DNA from: Pseudomonas yangonensis
GTDB lineage: Bacteria; Pseudomonadota; Gammaproteobacteria; Pseudomonadales; Pseudomonadaceae
DNA: 64,000 nt
Direction of reading: 5' to 3'
Assembly (NCBI RefSeq): GCF_009932725.1
Contig: NZ_BLJU01000001.1
Coordinates: 248,001 to 312,000, forward strand
In this document: piece after piece, positions 49,224 to 58,942 of the stretch
Layout of the letters: every line of letters starts with the position of its first letter
How positions within the stretch are numbered: the stretch's first letter is position 1
Made by a program: the position numbers and the translations under genes
The notes under the pieces: model-generated
Told to the model about the DNA's origin: nothing
The model's input: only the letters and a program-made list of their open reading frames with translations
The model's database searches: none

Positions 49224-50570
49224 ATGACCACCCGTATCCTCACCGGTATCACCACCACCGGCACGCCGCACCTGGGCAACTATGCCGGCGCCATTCGTCC
49301 GGCCATCGCTGCCAGTCGCGATCCGCAGATGGACTCCTTCTACTTTCTCGCCGACTACCACGCACTGATCAAGTGCGACGACCCGGCGCGCATTCAGCGC
49401 TCGCGTCTGGAGATCGCCGCGACCTGGCTGGCCCTGGGCCTGGATACCGACAAGGCGACCTTCTACCGCCAGTCCGACATTCCCGAAATTCCCGAGCTGT
49501 GCTGGCTGCTGACCTGCGTCGCCGGCAAGGGCCTGCTCAACCGCGCCCACGCCTACAAGGCTTCGGTGGACAAGAACGTCGAAGCCGGTGAAGACCCGGA
49601 TGCCGGCGTGACCATGGGCCTGTTCAGCTACCCGGTGCTGATGGCGGCGGACATCCTGATGTTCAACGCGCAGAAGGTGCCGGTCGGTCGTGATCAGATC
49701 CAGCACGTGGAAATGGCTCGCGACATCGGCCAGCGTTTCAACCACCTGTTCGGCAAGGGCAAGGACCTGTTCGTGCTGCCCGAGGTGGTGATCGAGGAGG
49801 AAGTGGCGACGCTGCCAGGCCTCGATGGACGCAAGATGAGCAAGAGCTACGACAACACCATCCCGCTGTTCGGCACCGCCAAGCAGCTCAAGGACGCCGT
49901 GGCGCGCATCGTCACCGACTCCAGGCTGCCGGGGGAACCCAAGGACGCCGAAGGTTCGCACCTGTTCACCTTGTACCAGGCCTTCGCCAGCCAGTCGCAA
50001 CAGGCCGAGTTCCGTGCCGACCTGGAGGGCGGACTGGCCTGGGGCGAGGCGAAGAATCGCCTGTATCAGTTGCTCGAAGACACCCTGGGCGAGGCGCGCG
50101 AGCGCTACAACGCGCTGATCGCCAAGCCGGCCGATCTGGAAGACATTCTCCTCGCGGGCGCCGCCAAGGCGCGCAGGATCGCCACCCCGTTCCTCGGTGA
50201 ACTGCGTGAGGCGGTCGGCCTGCGCTCGTTCCGTGAGCAGGTGCAGGTGACAGCCGGCGAGAAGAAGAAAGCCAGCAAGAGCGCGCGCTTCGTCAGCTTC
50301 CGTGATGACGACGGCAGCTTCCGCTTCCGTCTGCTGGATGCCGATGGCGAGCAACTGCTCCTGTCGAGATCCTTCGCCGATGGCAAGTCGGCGGGTATGG
50401 TCAACAAACGCCTGCAATCCGGCGAAGCGCTGGACGTGCGTGCCGAAGGTCTGGGGTTCTCGGTGTGGATCGACGGCGAGAACGTGGCCAGCAGCCCCGA
50501 ATTCGCCGATGGTCAGGCCGTGGAAGCCGCCATCGCCCGCCTGCGTGAGGCATTGGCCCCGCAGGAGTGA
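49224..50570 (+). CDS. trpS: Tryptophanyl-tRNA synthetase with C-terminal extension
   Basis: TrpS, 448 residues, a class Ic aminoacyl-tRNA synthetase charging tRNA(Trp). The HIGH-like motif is [10 protein letters not shown] (about 11-20) and the KMSKS motif is [12 protein letters not shown]. Standard bacterial TrpS ends near residue 335. Here an extra ~110 residues follow a Lys/Ala-rich linker ([15 protein letters not shown]) and contain [20 protein letters not shown]. This resembles the YegP/DUF1508 small beta-alpha domain. Such long TrpS proteins are known in pseudomonads. The role of the tail is unknown. Confidence 0.95.
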   Translation: MTTRILTGITTTGTPHLGNYAGAIRPAIAASRDPQMDSFYFLADYHALIKCDDPARIQRSRLEIAATWLALGLDTDKATFYRQSDIPEIPELCWLLTCVAGKGLLNRAHAYKASVDKNVEAGEDPDAGVTMGLFSYPVLMAADILMFNAQKVPVGRDQIQHVEMARDIGQRFNHLFGKGKDLFVLPEVVIEEEVATLPGLDGRKMSKSYDNTIPLFGTAKQLKDAVARIVTDSRLPGEPKDAEGSHLFTLYQAFASQSQQAEFRADLEGGLAWGEAKNRLYQLLEDTLGEARERYNALIAKPADLEDILLAGAAKARRIATPFLGELREAVGLRSFREQVQVTAGEKKKASKSARFVSFRDDDGSFRFRLLDADGEQLLLSRSFADGKSAGMVNKRLQSGEALDVRAEGLGFSVWIDGENVASSPEFADGQAVEAAIARLREALAPQE

Positions 50571-50571
50571 A

Positions 50572-50596
50572 GTAGCCCGAATTGCATCCGGGCTAC
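50572..50596. repeat. REP-like palindrome after trpS
   Basis: GTAGCCCGAATTGCATCCGGGCTAC is a near-perfect palindrome lying one base past the trpS stop. It shares its core with the repeats at 3526 and 461. Confidence 0.7.
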
Positions 50597-50614
50597 GGCC
50601 ATGATTGCCAACAA

Positions 50615-50648
50615 ACGGGGGCGTCGCTAAAGTGACGCCCCCGTTTTT
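50615..50648. terminator. Rho-independent terminator between trpS and zapE
   Basis: ACGGGGGCGTC (50615-50625), an 8-base loop, GACGCCCCCGT (50634-50644), then T residues. A perfect 11-bp stem that should end the trpS transcript just before the zapE ribosome-binding region. Confidence 0.85.
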
Positions 50649-50668
50649 ACTTGCCCGGCTAACGAATC

Positions 50669-51763
50669 ATGACCCCCTTAGAGCGTTATCAGGCCGACCT
50701 CAAGCGGCCCGACTTCTTCCATGATGCGGCCCAGGAAAATGCCGTCCGCCACCTGCAGCGTCTGTACGACGATCTGATCGCGCGCGACCAGGGCAAGTCC
50801 GGGCTGATGGGCAAGCTGTTCGGCAAGAAGCCGCAAGGGCCGGTCAAGGGCCTGTACTTCTGGGGTGGCGTCGGGCGCGGCAAGACCTATCTGGTCGACA
50901 CCTTCTTCGATGCGCTGCCGTTCGAGCAGAAGATGCGCACCCACTTCCACCGCTTCATGAAGCGTGTGCACGAGGAAATGAAGACCCTCAAGGGCGAGAA
51001 GAATCCGCTGACCATCATCGGCAAGCGCTTCGCCGACGAGGCGCGGGTGATCTGCTTCGACGAGTTCTTCGTCAGCGATATCACCGATGCCATGATCCTC
51101 GCCACGCTGCTCGAAGAACTGTTCAAGAACGGTGTGTCGCTGGTCGCCACCTCCAACATCGTGCCGGACGGCCTGTACAAGGACGGCCTGCAGCGTGCGC
51201 GTTTCCTGCCGGCCATCGCCCTGCTCAAGGAGCACACCGATATCGTCAACGTCGACAGCGGCGTCGACTATCGCCTGCGTGCGCTGGAGCAGGCCGAGCT
51301 GTTCCATTTCCCGCTCGGGCCGTCCACGGAAGAGAGCCTGCGCAAGAGCTTCCAGAGTCTGCTGCCGGACTGCACCCATATGGTGGAGAACGAGGCGCTG
51401 ATGATCGAGAACCGCGCGATCAATGCCGTGCGCGTGTGCGAAGACGTGGCCTGGTTCGAATTCCGCGAACTCTGCGATGGCCCGCGTAGCCAGAACGACT
51501 ACATCGAGCTTGGCAAGATCTTCCACGCGGTGATCCTGGCCAACGTCGAGCAGATGGGCGTAGCCAAGGACGACATGGCGCGGCGCTTCATCAATCTGGT
51601 GGACGAGTTCTACGACCGCAACGTCAAGCTGATCATCTCTGCCGAGGTGGAGCTCAAGGATCTCTATACCGGCGGCCGTCTGAGCTTCGAGTTCCAGCGT
51701 ACGCTAAGTCGTCTGCTGGAGATGCAATCGCACGAGTTCCTCTCGCGCCCACACCGGCCCTGA
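50669..51763 (+). CDS. zapE: Cell division ATPase ZapE (AFG1 family)
   Basis: ZapE, 364 residues, an AFG1/LACE1-type P-loop ATPase that associates with the FtsZ ring under low oxygen or heat stress in E. coli. Walker A is GGVGRGKTYLVD near residue 66, Walker B is ARVICFDEFFVSD, and the sensor/finger region VATSNIVPDGLYKDGLQRARF is well conserved. Standard length. It is bounded on both sides by terminators. Confidence 0.94.
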   Translation: MTPLERYQADLKRPDFFHDAAQENAVRHLQRLYDDLIARDQGKSGLMGKLFGKKPQGPVKGLYFWGGVGRGKTYLVDTFFDALPFEQKMRTHFHRFMKRVHEEMKTLKGEKNPLTIIGKRFADEARVICFDEFFVSDITDAMILATLLEELFKNGVSLVATSNIVPDGLYKDGLQRARFLPAIALLKEHTDIVNVDSGVDYRLRALEQAELFHFPLGPSTEESLRKSFQSLLPDCTHMVENEALMIENRAINAVRVCEDVAWFEFRELCDGPRSQNDYIELGKIFHAVILANVEQMGVAKDDMARRFINLVDEFYDRNVKLIISAEVELKDLYTGGRLSFEFQRTLSRLLEMQSHEFLSRPHRP

Positions 51764-51775
51764 GGTTCAGCGATA

Positions 51776-51808
51776 CGAAAAAGGCGACTCACAAGGTCGC
51801 CTTTTTCG
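51776..51808. terminator. Rho-independent terminator after zapE (bidirectional)
   Basis: AAAAAGGCGAC, a 7-base loop and GTCGCCTTTTT form a symmetric terminator with A and T tracts. It lies between zapE and the convergent hypothetical gene. Confidence 0.85.
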
Positions 51809-51839
51809 TTGATGGACGGTTGGTTGCGTCCAGTGGCGT

Positions 51840-52802
51840 TCAGTTCTTCGCCAGCTTCTGCTGATACTGGGTCAGCAGCTTCTGCGCGTGGGCCACTTCC
51901 AGGGCCTCCATGGCGCTGATCGGCTTGATCGCCACGGCGCGCTCGAGGTGCTCGATGACCTTCTGTTCTTCATCGTCGCCATACACGTAGGTCAGTGCGT
52001 TGGCGTATTCGTAGTGGCCGATGGGCAGGTCGTCGCGAGCCTGGAAGCTGCGTTGAAAGTAGCTTTCCATCTTGTCGGCGCTAACGCCGTAAGTCATCTT
52101 GCCCACCAGCTTGCCGACCTTGCGGATCACGCCGGCTTCGTATCCGCCGTACAGCGCCAGGGCGAACGGCTGCCTGGGCTGCTTGGCGAGCAGGGCGTCC
52201 AGCTCCTGGGGAATCTGCGAGGTGTAGCCGCGCTTGAGCACCACCGGCACGGAGAGCTCCTCGCCAAGGCGCGCCTTGGCATAGACGCGGCCGAACTGGG
52301 CGACGGCATCGGCTTGCACCAGATCGCCGGCCTCGTCGGTGTAGGCGATCACTTCCTCCAGCAGGCGATGTTTCTCGGCCTGGTCCGGCACCAGGAACAT
52401 GGCGTAGACGACCTGGGCGAACATCGCCGGTATCTGTCCGCCGATGCCCAGCGCCATGCCCTGTTCCTTGGCCTGGGCGAAATCACCGCGGAACATCAGG
52501 CGCCAGACTTCCTGCAGTTTCTGCGCATAGGCCTCGGCTTCTTCCGGTTTGCCGCTAAAGCCGGTGCCGGCGGCCACGGTCTTTTCCAGGGCCTGTGGAT
52601 GCTGGGTGGCCATGTTCAGCACCCAGTCGGCGTCGGGGAAGGGGTAATCGCCGAAGCCGCGGGTCAGTTGCGGCCAGGCCTGGCGCAGCTTGTCGCCGCT
52701 GTAATCGTAGGCGCTCTGGTCGAGCGGGAAGGATTTCCAGTTATCGGCCGCCGCAGCGCTGAGGCTGCAGGTGGCAAGCAGGGCAATCAATAAACGGCGC
52801 AT
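51840..52802 (-). CDS. Exported conserved hypothetical protein
   Basis: A 320-residue protein with a Sec signal peptide (MRRLLIALLATCSLSAAAAD, cleavage after AAA). The mature part is helical, with repeated segments such as YAQKLQEVWRLMFRGDFAQAK and NALTYVYGDDEEQKVIEHLERAVAI. These suggest TPR-like (SEL1/tetratricopeptide) packing in the periplasm. I do not recognise a named family. ATG 52802 fits the signal peptide; the frame extending to 52841 does not. It lies downstream of the GlxA-type regulator on the same strand, separated by 110 bp. Confidence 0.7.
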   Translation of the reverse strand: MRRLLIALLATCSLSAAAADNWKSFPLDQSAYDYSGDKLRQAWPQLTRGFGDYPFPDADWVLNMATQHPQALEKTVAAGTGFSGKPEEAEAYAQKLQEVWRLMFRGDFAQAKEQGMALGIGGQIPAMFAQVVYAMFLVPDQAEKHRLLEEVIAYTDEAGDLVQADAVAQFGRVYAKARLGEELSVPVVLKRGYTSQIPQELDALLAKQPRQPFALALYGGYEAGVIRKVGKLVGKMTYGVSADKMESYFQRSFQARDDLPIGHYEYANALTYVYGDDEEQKVIEHLERAVAIKPISAMEALEVAHAQKLLTQYQQKLAKN

Positions 52803-52912
52803 GGCGGTGAACCTGTTGTTGTTATGTTCACCGTCGATCATAGGGCGCTGCTGCGGGGCGCCAACCTAACCAAGGGTGGGCTGGCGCTTTGCCGCCCTAT
52901 GGTTTGAGGTCC

Positions 52913-53917
52913 TCAGTTCTGCTGGTCCTTCTGCTGAAATTGCCGGCGATACTGGTTCGGCGACAGCTCGGTATGCTGGCGGAACAGGCGGGCAAAGAAG
53001 CTGGCGTCGTCGTAGCCGACCTCGTAGCTGATGGTCTTGATGCTCTTGCGCGTGGAGGAGAGCAGGCTCTTGGCGGTTTCGATGCGCAGGCGCTGCAGGT
53101 AGTGCAGGGGTTTGTCGCCGGTGGCGCCCTGGAAGCGGCGCATGAAGTTACGAATGCTCATGCCGTGCTCGCGGGCCACGTCTTCGAAGCGGAACTTGTC
53201 GGCGTAGTGCTCCTCCAGCCAATGCTGGATCTGCAGCACGGTGACGTCCTGATGCAGTTTCTGCCCGCCGAAACCGATGCGCCCCGGCGTATAGCTGCGC
53301 TGCACCTCGTAGAGAATGTCGCGTGCCACACCCTGTGCCACGCCTGCGCCGCAGTAACGCTCGATCAGGTAGATGTACAGATCGCAGGCCGAGGTGACGC
53401 CGCCAGCGCAATACAGGTTGTCGGCATCGGACAGGTGCTTGTCCTGATTGAGCAGAACCTTGGGGAAGCGCTCGGCGAACTCGCGGAAGAAGCGCCAGTA
53501 GGTGGTTGCTTCCTTGCCGTCGAGCAGGCCGGCTTCGGCCATCCAGAACACCCCGCTGGCCTCCCCGCAGATCGCGGTACCGCCGGCATGCTGGAGCCTG
53601 AGCCAGTCCAGCACCTGCGGATAACGACGGCTGAGCGCATCGAAGTCGTCCCAGAAGGCCGGCAGGATGATCACGTCGCAGGTTTCCAGGCCGCCATCGA
53701 CCGGGACGCGGACGTTGCTGAAGCTTTTCACCGGGTGGCCGTCGGGGCTGACCAGCCGAATCTCGAACGGGGGTTGATCGCCAAGGCCCTGCTGCCTGGC
53801 GTAACGGATGCCGGCCATGTGGAAAAAATCCTTGGCCTGCATGAGGGTGGAAGCGAAAACGCCGTCGGTGGCGAGAATGCTGACGCGCCGCAAGGCGCCT
53901 GACTGATGATTAACCAT
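52913..53917 (-). CDS. GlxA-family AraC-type transcriptional regulator
   Basis: A 334-residue regulator with an N-terminal class I glutamine amidotransferase-like (DJ-1/PfpI) domain. ICGEASGVFWMAEAGLLDGK occupies the nucleophile-elbow position with a Cys. The C-terminus (about 230-330) is an AraC double helix-turn-helix ending KTISYEVGYDDASFFARLFR, a classic AraC signature. GlxA-type regulators control catabolism of betaines, carnitine, arginine and similar compounds in Pseudomonas. Its target could be the divergent acyl-CoA dehydrogenase gene, but that is only suggested by position. Confidence 0.88.
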   Translation of the reverse strand: MVNHQSGALRRVSILATDGVFASTLMQAKDFFHMAGIRYARQQGLGDQPPFEIRLVSPDGHPVKSFSNVRVPVDGGLETCDVIILPAFWDDFDALSRRYPQVLDWLRLQHAGGTAICGEASGVFWMAEAGLLDGKEATTYWRFFREFAERFPKVLLNQDKHLSDADNLYCAGGVTSACDLYIYLIERYCGAGVAQGVARDILYEVQRSYTPGRIGFGGQKLHQDVTVLQIQHWLEEHYADKFRFEDVAREHGMSIRNFMRRFQGATGDKPLHYLQRLRIETAKSLLSSTRKSIKTISYEVGYDDASFFARLFRQHTELSPNQYRRQFQQKDQQN

Positions 53918-53991
53918 ATGTTGTTTTTATAAAGGCTAAGTGGTCACTAGGCGGCTGGATCGTCTTATTTTTTGGCGCTTGTGTCCAGTGT

Positions 53992-54007
53992 AAGCAAGCG
54001 TTTGCTT
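53992..54007. promoter_or_regulatory. Palindrome in the regulator/acyl-CoA dehydrogenase intergenic region
   Basis: AAGCAA (53992-53997) and TTGCTT (54002-54007) form perfect 6-bp arms around GCGT, 45 bp before the acyl-CoA dehydrogenase start. It could be an operator for that gene. Confidence 0.4.
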
Positions 54008-54051
54008 GGCTAAAGTCGAGCGCTGAACCCTCGATGACCACAGGTAGCGCC

Positions 54052-55191
54052 ATGATCCCCAGAACCCTATTCAGCTCCGACCATGAACTGTTTCGTGACA
54101 GCGTGCGCAAGTTTCTCGAGCAGGAAGCGGTGCCTCATCACCATCAGTGGGAGAAGGACGGCCATATCGATCGGGCGCTGTGGAACAAGGCGGGCGAGGC
54201 CGGCATGCTCTGTTCGCATATCCCCGAAGAATACGGCGGCATGGCTGCCGACTTTCTCTATAGCACCGTGGTGATCGAGGAGATCGGTCGCCTGGGGCTG
54301 ACCGGCATCGGTTTCTCGCTGCACTCGGATATCGTCGCGCCCTACATCCTGCATTACGGCAGCGAGGCGCAGAAACAGCACTACCTGCCCAAGCTGGTGA
54401 GCGGCGAGATGGTCACCGCCATCGCCATGACCGAGCCGGGTGCCGGCTCCGACCTGCAGGGCGTGAAGACCACTGCCGTGCTCGATGGCGACGAATACGT
54501 GATCAATGGCTCGAAGACCTTCATCACCAACGGCTGGCTGGCCGATCTGGTGATTGTCGTGGCCAAGACCGACCCCAAGGCCGGCGCCAAGGGCACCAGC
54601 CTGTTCCTGGTGGAGGCCAGCACGCCGGGCTTCTCCAAGGGCAAGCGCCTGGAGAAGGTGGGCATGAAAGCGCAGGACACCTCCGAGCTGTTCTTCCAGG
54701 ATGTGCGCGTACCCAAGGAAAACCTGCTGGGCCAGGCCGGCATGGGCTTCGCCTACCTCATGCAGGAGCTGCCGCAGGAGCGTCTGACCGTCGGCATCGG
54801 CGCCCTGGCTTCGGCCGAGGCGGCGCTGAAGTGGACGCTGGACTACACCCGCGAGCGCAAGGCGTTCGGCAAGGCTGTGGCGGATTTCCAGAACACCCGC
54901 TTCAAGCTCGCCGAGATGGCCACCGAAATCCAGGTCGGGCGGGTATTCATCGACCGCTGCCTGGAGTTGCACCTGCAGGGCAAGCTCGATGTGCCGACTG
55001 CGGCGATGCTCAAGTACTGGACCACCGATCTGCAATGCAAGGTGCTTGATGAGTGCGTGCAGCTGCACGGCGGCTACGGCTTCATGTGGGAGTATCCGAT
55101 CGCACGAGCCTGGGCCGATGCACGTGTGCAGCGCATCTATGCCGGTACCAACGAGATCATGAAGGAGATCATTTCCCGCTCGTTGGTGTAA
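54052..55191 (+). CDS. Acyl-CoA dehydrogenase
   Basis: A 379-residue FAD-dependent acyl-CoA dehydrogenase. The signatures are [20 protein letters not shown] (first ACAD signature) and the C-terminal [20 protein letters not shown], followed by [16 protein letters not shown]. The residue in the usual catalytic Glu position for medium/short-chain enzymes appears within the [10 protein letters not shown] segment. This is closer to the long/isovaleryl-type family in Pseudomonas. Chain specificity cannot be told from sequence alone. ATG 54052 ([15 protein letters not shown]) is chosen over GTG/ATG codons upstream. Confidence 0.9.
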   Translation: MIPRTLFSSDHELFRDSVRKFLEQEAVPHHHQWEKDGHIDRALWNKAGEAGMLCSHIPEEYGGMAADFLYSTVVIEEIGRLGLTGIGFSLHSDIVAPYILHYGSEAQKQHYLPKLVSGEMVTAIAMTEPGAGSDLQGVKTTAVLDGDEYVINGSKTFITNGWLADLVIVVAKTDPKAGAKGTSLFLVEASTPGFSKGKRLEKVGMKAQDTSELFFQDVRVPKENLLGQAGMGFAYLMQELPQERLTVGIGALASAEAALKWTLDYTRERKAFGKAVADFQNTRFKLAEMATEIQVGRVFIDRCLELHLQGKLDVPTAAMLKYWTTDLQCKVLDECVQLHGGYGFMWEYPIARAWADARVQRIYAGTNEIMKEIISRSLV

Positions 55192-55261
55192 TGGGTCGTG
55201 GTTCATCGGGCGAACTCAGGCGTCGCCCGCGGCTCCAAGGCAGAAATGCCTGGAGAGCCTG

Positions 55262-55975
55262 ATGACCCGATTGAGCGATCTGGCTGCCACCCCGTTCGCG
55301 GATTGGGACGGCAGCCCGGCGGCCGCCCGCGAACTGCAGACGCACCTGGCCCGGCAAGTACGACTGGAGGATGATTATCCGCCGCTAAGGCGCTTGGCGG
55401 GCGTGGATGTCGGCTTCGAGGAAGGCGGCGCCATCACGCGCGCTGCCGCAGTGCTGCTGGATGCCGAGACGCTGCAGCCGCTAGCCGAATGCGTGGCACG
55501 CATTCCCACCAGCATGCCCTATGTGCCGGGGCTGCTGTCCTTTCGCGAATTGCCCGCCTTGCTTCGAGCCTTGGCTGATCTGCCGCAGGAGCCGGATCTG
55601 GTCTTCGTCGACGGGCACGGTATCGCCCACCCGCGCGGCTTGGGTATTGCCGCGCACCTGGGCGTGGTCAGCGGCTTGCCGACCATTGGCGTGGCCAAGA
55701 AGATTCTTACGGGGCATCACGCCGAGCTGGATGAGGCTCGGGGTGCATGCGTCGAGCTGCTGAGCAGGAAGGGCGAGCGAATCGGCTGGGTGCTGCGCAG
55801 CAAGGATCGCGTGCGGCCGCTGATCGTCTCTCCGGGCAATCGGGTCAGTCTCGAGCGAGCGCCGGAGCTGGTCATGGCGTGCGTCAGGCGTCACCGCCTT
55901 CCCGAGCCAACCCGGCTGGCCGATCGCCTGGCCTCGCGACGCGATACCAGGAGCGATCAGCCGTCACTCTTTTAA
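55262..55975 (+). CDS. nfi: Endonuclease V (deoxyinosine 3'-endonuclease)
   Basis: Nfi, 237 residues, cuts DNA on the 3' side of deoxyinosine and other deaminated bases, starting alternative excision repair. Catalytic acidic residues are in [12 protein letters not shown] and [20 protein letters not shown], and the wedge-type motif [13 protein letters not shown] is present. Length is standard. Its TAA stop lies on the TTAA shared with the convergent aldo-keto reductase gene. Confidence 0.95.
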   Translation: MTRLSDLAATPFADWDGSPAAARELQTHLARQVRLEDDYPPLRRLAGVDVGFEEGGAITRAAAVLLDAETLQPLAECVARIPTSMPYVPGLLSFRELPALLRALADLPQEPDLVFVDGHGIAHPRGLGIAAHLGVVSGLPTIGVAKKILTGHHAELDEARGACVELLSRKGERIGWVLRSKDRVRPLIVSPGNRVSLERAPELVMACVRRHRLPEPTRLADRLASRRDTRSDQPSLF

Positions 55976-57009
55976 GGGGCCGGGTTGGGTTGGCCCTTGT
56001 GAATCGCCTCGATGCCGGCGAGCACTTCCTCGGACAGCTTCAGCTCGGCGCTGGCCAGGTTGCTGTCCAGCTGCTCCAGGCTGGTGGCCCCGATGATGTT
56101 GCTGGTCACGAAGGGCTGCGCGGTGACGAAGGCCAGGGCCATTTGCGCCGGATCCAGGCCGTGTTCGCGGGCCAGGGCGACGTAGCGCGAACAGGCTGCT
56201 TCGGCCTGCGGGTTGGTGTAGCGGGCGAAGCGGCTGAACAGGCTGATACGTGCACCGGCCGGGCGGGCGCCGCCCTCGTATTTGCCGCTGAGCATGCCGA
56301 ACGCCAGCGGTGAATAGGCCAGCAGACCGCACTGTTCGCGAATCGCCACCTCCGCCAGACCCACTTCGAAGCTGCGGTTGAGCAGGTTGTAGGGGTTCTG
56401 GATCGATACCGCGCGTGGCCAGCCGCGGCTCTCGGCCAGTTGCAGGAATTTCATCGTACCCCAGGGCGTTTCGTTGGACAGGCCGATGTGGCGAATCTTG
56501 CCGGCCTTGACCTGCTCGTCGAGCACTTCCAGGGTTTCTTCCAGCGGCGTGAACTCAACGTCCTTGTGCTTGTAGCCGAGCTGGCCGAAGAAGTTGGTCG
56601 GGCGCTCCGGCCAGTGCAGCTGGTACAGGTCGATCCAGTCGGTCTGCAGGCGCTTGAGGCTGGCATCCAGCGCGGCGACGATGTGCTGGCGGTTGAACTT
56701 GAGCTGGCCGTCGCGGATGTGCGTGATGCCATTGCCGGGACCGGCGATCTTGCTGGCCAGAATCCAGTCGGCGCGGTCGCCCTGCCGCTTGAAATAGCTG
56801 CCGATGATCTGCTCGGTCCTGCTGTAGGTTTCGGCGCGTGGAGGCACCGGGTACATCTCGGCGGTGTCGATGAAGTTGATGCCGCTGGCCTTGGCCCGTT
56901 TGATCTGGGCATGGCCTTCGCTCTCGCTGTTCTGCTCGCCCCAGGTCATGGTGCCCAGGCACAGTGCGCTGATTTCGAGACCGGTTCGGCCTAGCTTGCG
57001 GTATTCCAT
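55972..57009 (-). CDS. NADP(H)-dependent aldo-keto reductase (Tas-like)
   Basis: A 345-residue aldo-keto reductase of the Tas/YajO type. The tetrad is visible as D in [12 protein letters not shown] in the same motif, K in WILASKIAG and H in LYQLHWPER. The NADP site lies in the C-terminal [15 protein letters not shown] segment. E. coli Tas is linked to tyrosine starvation suppression, with broad aldehyde/ketone activity. ATG 57009 with AAGGAG upstream is the start. Its stop overlaps the nfi stop. Confidence 0.92.
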   Translation of the reverse strand: MEYRKLGRTGLEISALCLGTMTWGEQNSESEGHAQIKRAKASGINFIDTAEMYPVPPRAETYSRTEQIIGSYFKRQGDRADWILASKIAGPGNGITHIRDGQLKFNRQHIVAALDASLKRLQTDWIDLYQLHWPERPTNFFGQLGYKHKDVEFTPLEETLEVLDEQVKAGKIRHIGLSNETPWGTMKFLQLAESRGWPRAVSIQNPYNLLNRSFEVGLAEVAIREQCGLLAYSPLAFGMLSGKYEGGARPAGARISLFSRFARYTNPQAEAACSRYVALAREHGLDPAQMALAFVTAQPFVTSNIIGATSLEQLDSNLASAELKLSEEVLAGIEAIHKGQPNPAP

Positions 57010-57185
57010 GAAGTGCTCCTTGGGTAAAAGAGTCATACAAGCAGGTTGAATTTTTTTTCGCAATCAGGATAATCCGGCACCTCTTTCTGCGGTGGAAGTG
57101 ATGCGCCGCCTGCCGAAGAATCTTGCCGTATTGTGGACGCGCTGACCCGAGCCCCCGATAGCGTCCGTATGCGGCTGCCTTTGAC

Positions 57186-57214
57186 TTGTCAAAGTACGCA
57201 CTATCCAGTAAGAT
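57186..57214 (+). promoter_or_regulatory. Candidate sigma-70 promoter for rplM-rpsI
   Basis: TTGTCA (57186-57191) and TAAGAT (57209-57214) are 17 bp apart, 44 bp before the rplM start. The pair is one of the best-spaced promoters visible in the window, as expected for ribosomal protein genes. Confidence 0.65.
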
Positions 57215-57257
57215 CCGCCGTCTATTTTTTGCTGGGCGGCCCCTGAGGCTATAAAGA

Positions 57258-57686
57258 ATGAAAACTTTTACTGCTAAACCGGAAACAGTAAAACGCGATT
57301 GGTTCGTCGTTGATGCTGCTGGTCAGACCCTGGGTCGTCTGGCCACCGAAATCGCGAGCCGTCTGCGTGGCAAGCACAAGCCTGAGTACACCCCGCACGT
57401 TGACACCGGCGACTACATCGTCGTGATCAATGCCGAACAGGTGCGTGTAACTGGTGCCAAGGCCAGCGACAAGAAGTACTACTCCCACTCCGGTTTCCCG
57501 GGCGGCATCAAAGAGATCAACTTCGAGAAGCTGATCGCTCGTGCTCCTGAGCGCGTGATCGAGACCGCGGTCAAAGGCATGCTGCCGAAGAACCCGCTGG
57601 GTCGCGACATGTACCGTAAGCTGAAGGTGTACAAGGGTGCCGCTCACCCGCACACCGCTCAGCAGCCCCAAGAACTGAAGATTTAA
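57258..57686 (+). CDS. rplM: 50S ribosomal protein L13
   Basis: L13, 142 residues, an early-assembly protein of the large subunit. [20 protein letters not shown] at the N-terminus and [20 protein letters not shown] near the end are the family signatures. First gene of rplM-rpsI, 14 bp before rpsI. Confidence 0.99.
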   Translation: MKTFTAKPETVKRDWFVVDAAGQTLGRLATEIASRLRGKHKPEYTPHVDTGDYIVVINAEQVRVTGAKASDKKYYSHSGFPGGIKEINFEKLIARAPERVIETAVKGMLPKNPLGRDMYRKLKVYKGAAHPHTAQQPQELKI

Positions 57687-57700
57687 CGGAATAGTTCATT

Positions 57701-58093
57701 ATGTCGGCGACTCAAAACTACGGCACTGGCCGTCGCAAGACCGCAACCGCGCGCGTTTTCCTGCGTCCGGGCACTGGTAACATCTCGATCAACAATCGCA
57801 ACCTGGATACCTTCTTCGGTCGCGAAACCGCTCGCATGGTCGTGCGTCAGCCGCTGGAGCTGACCGAGACCGTCGAGAAGTTCGACATCTTCGTCACCGT
57901 TGCCGGTGGTGGTGTCAGCGGTCAGGCCGGTGCCATTCGTCACGGCATCACCCGCGCTCTGATCGAGTACGACGAAACCCTGCGCAGCCCGCTGCGTAAA
58001 GCCGGTTACGTCACTCGCGACGCCCGTGAAGTCGAGCGTAAGAAAGTCGGTCTGCGTAAAGCGCGTAAGCGTCCGCAGTACTCGAAGCGTTAA
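57701..58093 (+). CDS. rpsI: 30S ribosomal protein S9
   Basis: S9, 130 residues, small-subunit head protein whose C-terminal tail reaches the P-site tRNA. It shows [16 protein letters not shown] at the N-terminus and ends in the invariant basic tail [11 protein letters not shown]. Followed by a strong terminator. Confidence 0.99.
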   Translation: MSATQNYGTGRRKTATARVFLRPGTGNISINNRNLDTFFGRETARMVVRQPLELTETVEKFDIFVTVAGGGVSGQAGAIRHGITRALIEYDETLRSPLRKAGYVTRDAREVERKKVGLRKARKRPQYSKR

Positions 58094-58110
58094 TCGCGTC
58101 TACGCTTCCA

Positions 58111-58148
58111 AAAAGCGCCCAGTTTCCTTACGGAGCTGGGCGTTTTTT
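58111..58148 (+). terminator. Rho-independent terminator after rpsI
   Basis: CGCCCAG, a 13-base loop including TTTCCTTACGGAG, and CTGGGCG followed by six T residues, starting 18 bp after the rpsI stop. Confidence 0.85.
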
Positions 58149-58238
58149 ATGGGCGTGGCAAAGTGCTGCGACAACGTGCCGCATACGTGCAAGCCGCACG
58201 CGCCAAGGCTTTCGCCGTTCTCTTGCGGGGTAATTACC

Positions 58239-58267
58239 TTGTCAGAAAAGGGGCTTTTCTTTACCAT
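58239..58267 (+). promoter_or_regulatory. Candidate sigma-70 promoter for petABC
   Basis: TTGTCA (58239-58244) and TACCAT (58262-58267) are 17 bp apart, 82 bp before the petA start. The spacer contains a small AAAAG/CTTTT hairpin. Confidence 0.5.
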
Positions 58268-58348
58268 TTGGCGAATTTTTTGCGCGGCCCGATTTTTACT
58301 TAGTAGAGGCCTGAACAACAGGCCACAAAGCTGATGGGAGACGACTGA

Positions 58349-58942
58349 ATGAGCAATGACGGCGTGAATGCAGGCCGGCGTCGCTTCCTGGTTGCAGCCA
58401 CCTCCGTGGTGGGTGCTGCAGGAGCGGTAGGTGCTGCGACTCCGTTCGTGGGGTCATGGTTCCCCAGTGCCAAGGCCAAGGCGGCCGGTGCACCGGTGAA
58501 GGTGAACGTCAGCAAGATCGAGGCAGGTCAGCAGATGGTTGCTGAGTGGCGCGGTCAGCCGGTGTTCATCGTGCGCCGTACCGAGGAGATCCTGGCCAAC
58601 CTGACCAAGATCGAAGGCAGCGTCGCCGATCCCGAGTCTGCTGATTCCGTGCAGCCGGAGTACGTGGACAAGAAAAACCGCTCGATCAAACCGGAACTGC
58701 TGGTGCTGGTAGGCCTGTGCACCCACCTGGGTTGCGCGCCGTCCTTCCGCCCGGAAGTGGCTCCGGCTGATCTGGGGCCGGACTGGGTTGGCGGCTATTT
58801 CTGCCCCTGCCACGGTTCGCGCTACGACCTCGCCGGGCGCGTGTACAAGGCCCAGCCTGCGCCGCTGAATCTGCCAGTGCCGCCGCACACCTACGAGACG
58901 GATGATGTGATCATCATCGGTGTGGACCAGGAGAACGCGTAA
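58349..58942 (+). CDS. petA: Ubiquinol-cytochrome c reductase iron-sulfur subunit (Rieske protein)
   Basis: PetA, 197 residues, the Rieske [2Fe-2S] subunit of the cytochrome bc1 complex. The N-terminus has an RRRFL twin-arginine (Tat) signal-anchor followed by a hydrophobic AATSVVGAAGAVGAATPFVG. Cluster boxes are CTHLGC (124-129) and CPCHGS (152-157), giving C124/H126 and C152/H155 as ligands and C129/C154 as the disulfide pair. Its last base overlaps the petB start. Confidence 0.98.
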   Translation: MSNDGVNAGRRRFLVAATSVVGAAGAVGAATPFVGSWFPSAKAKAAGAPVKVNVSKIEAGQQMVAEWRGQPVFIVRRTEEILANLTKIEGSVADPESADSVQPEYVDKKNRSIKPELLVLVGLCTHLGCAPSFRPEVAPADLGPDWVGGYFCPCHGSRYDLAGRVYKAQPAPLNLPVPPHTYETDDVIIIGVDQENA

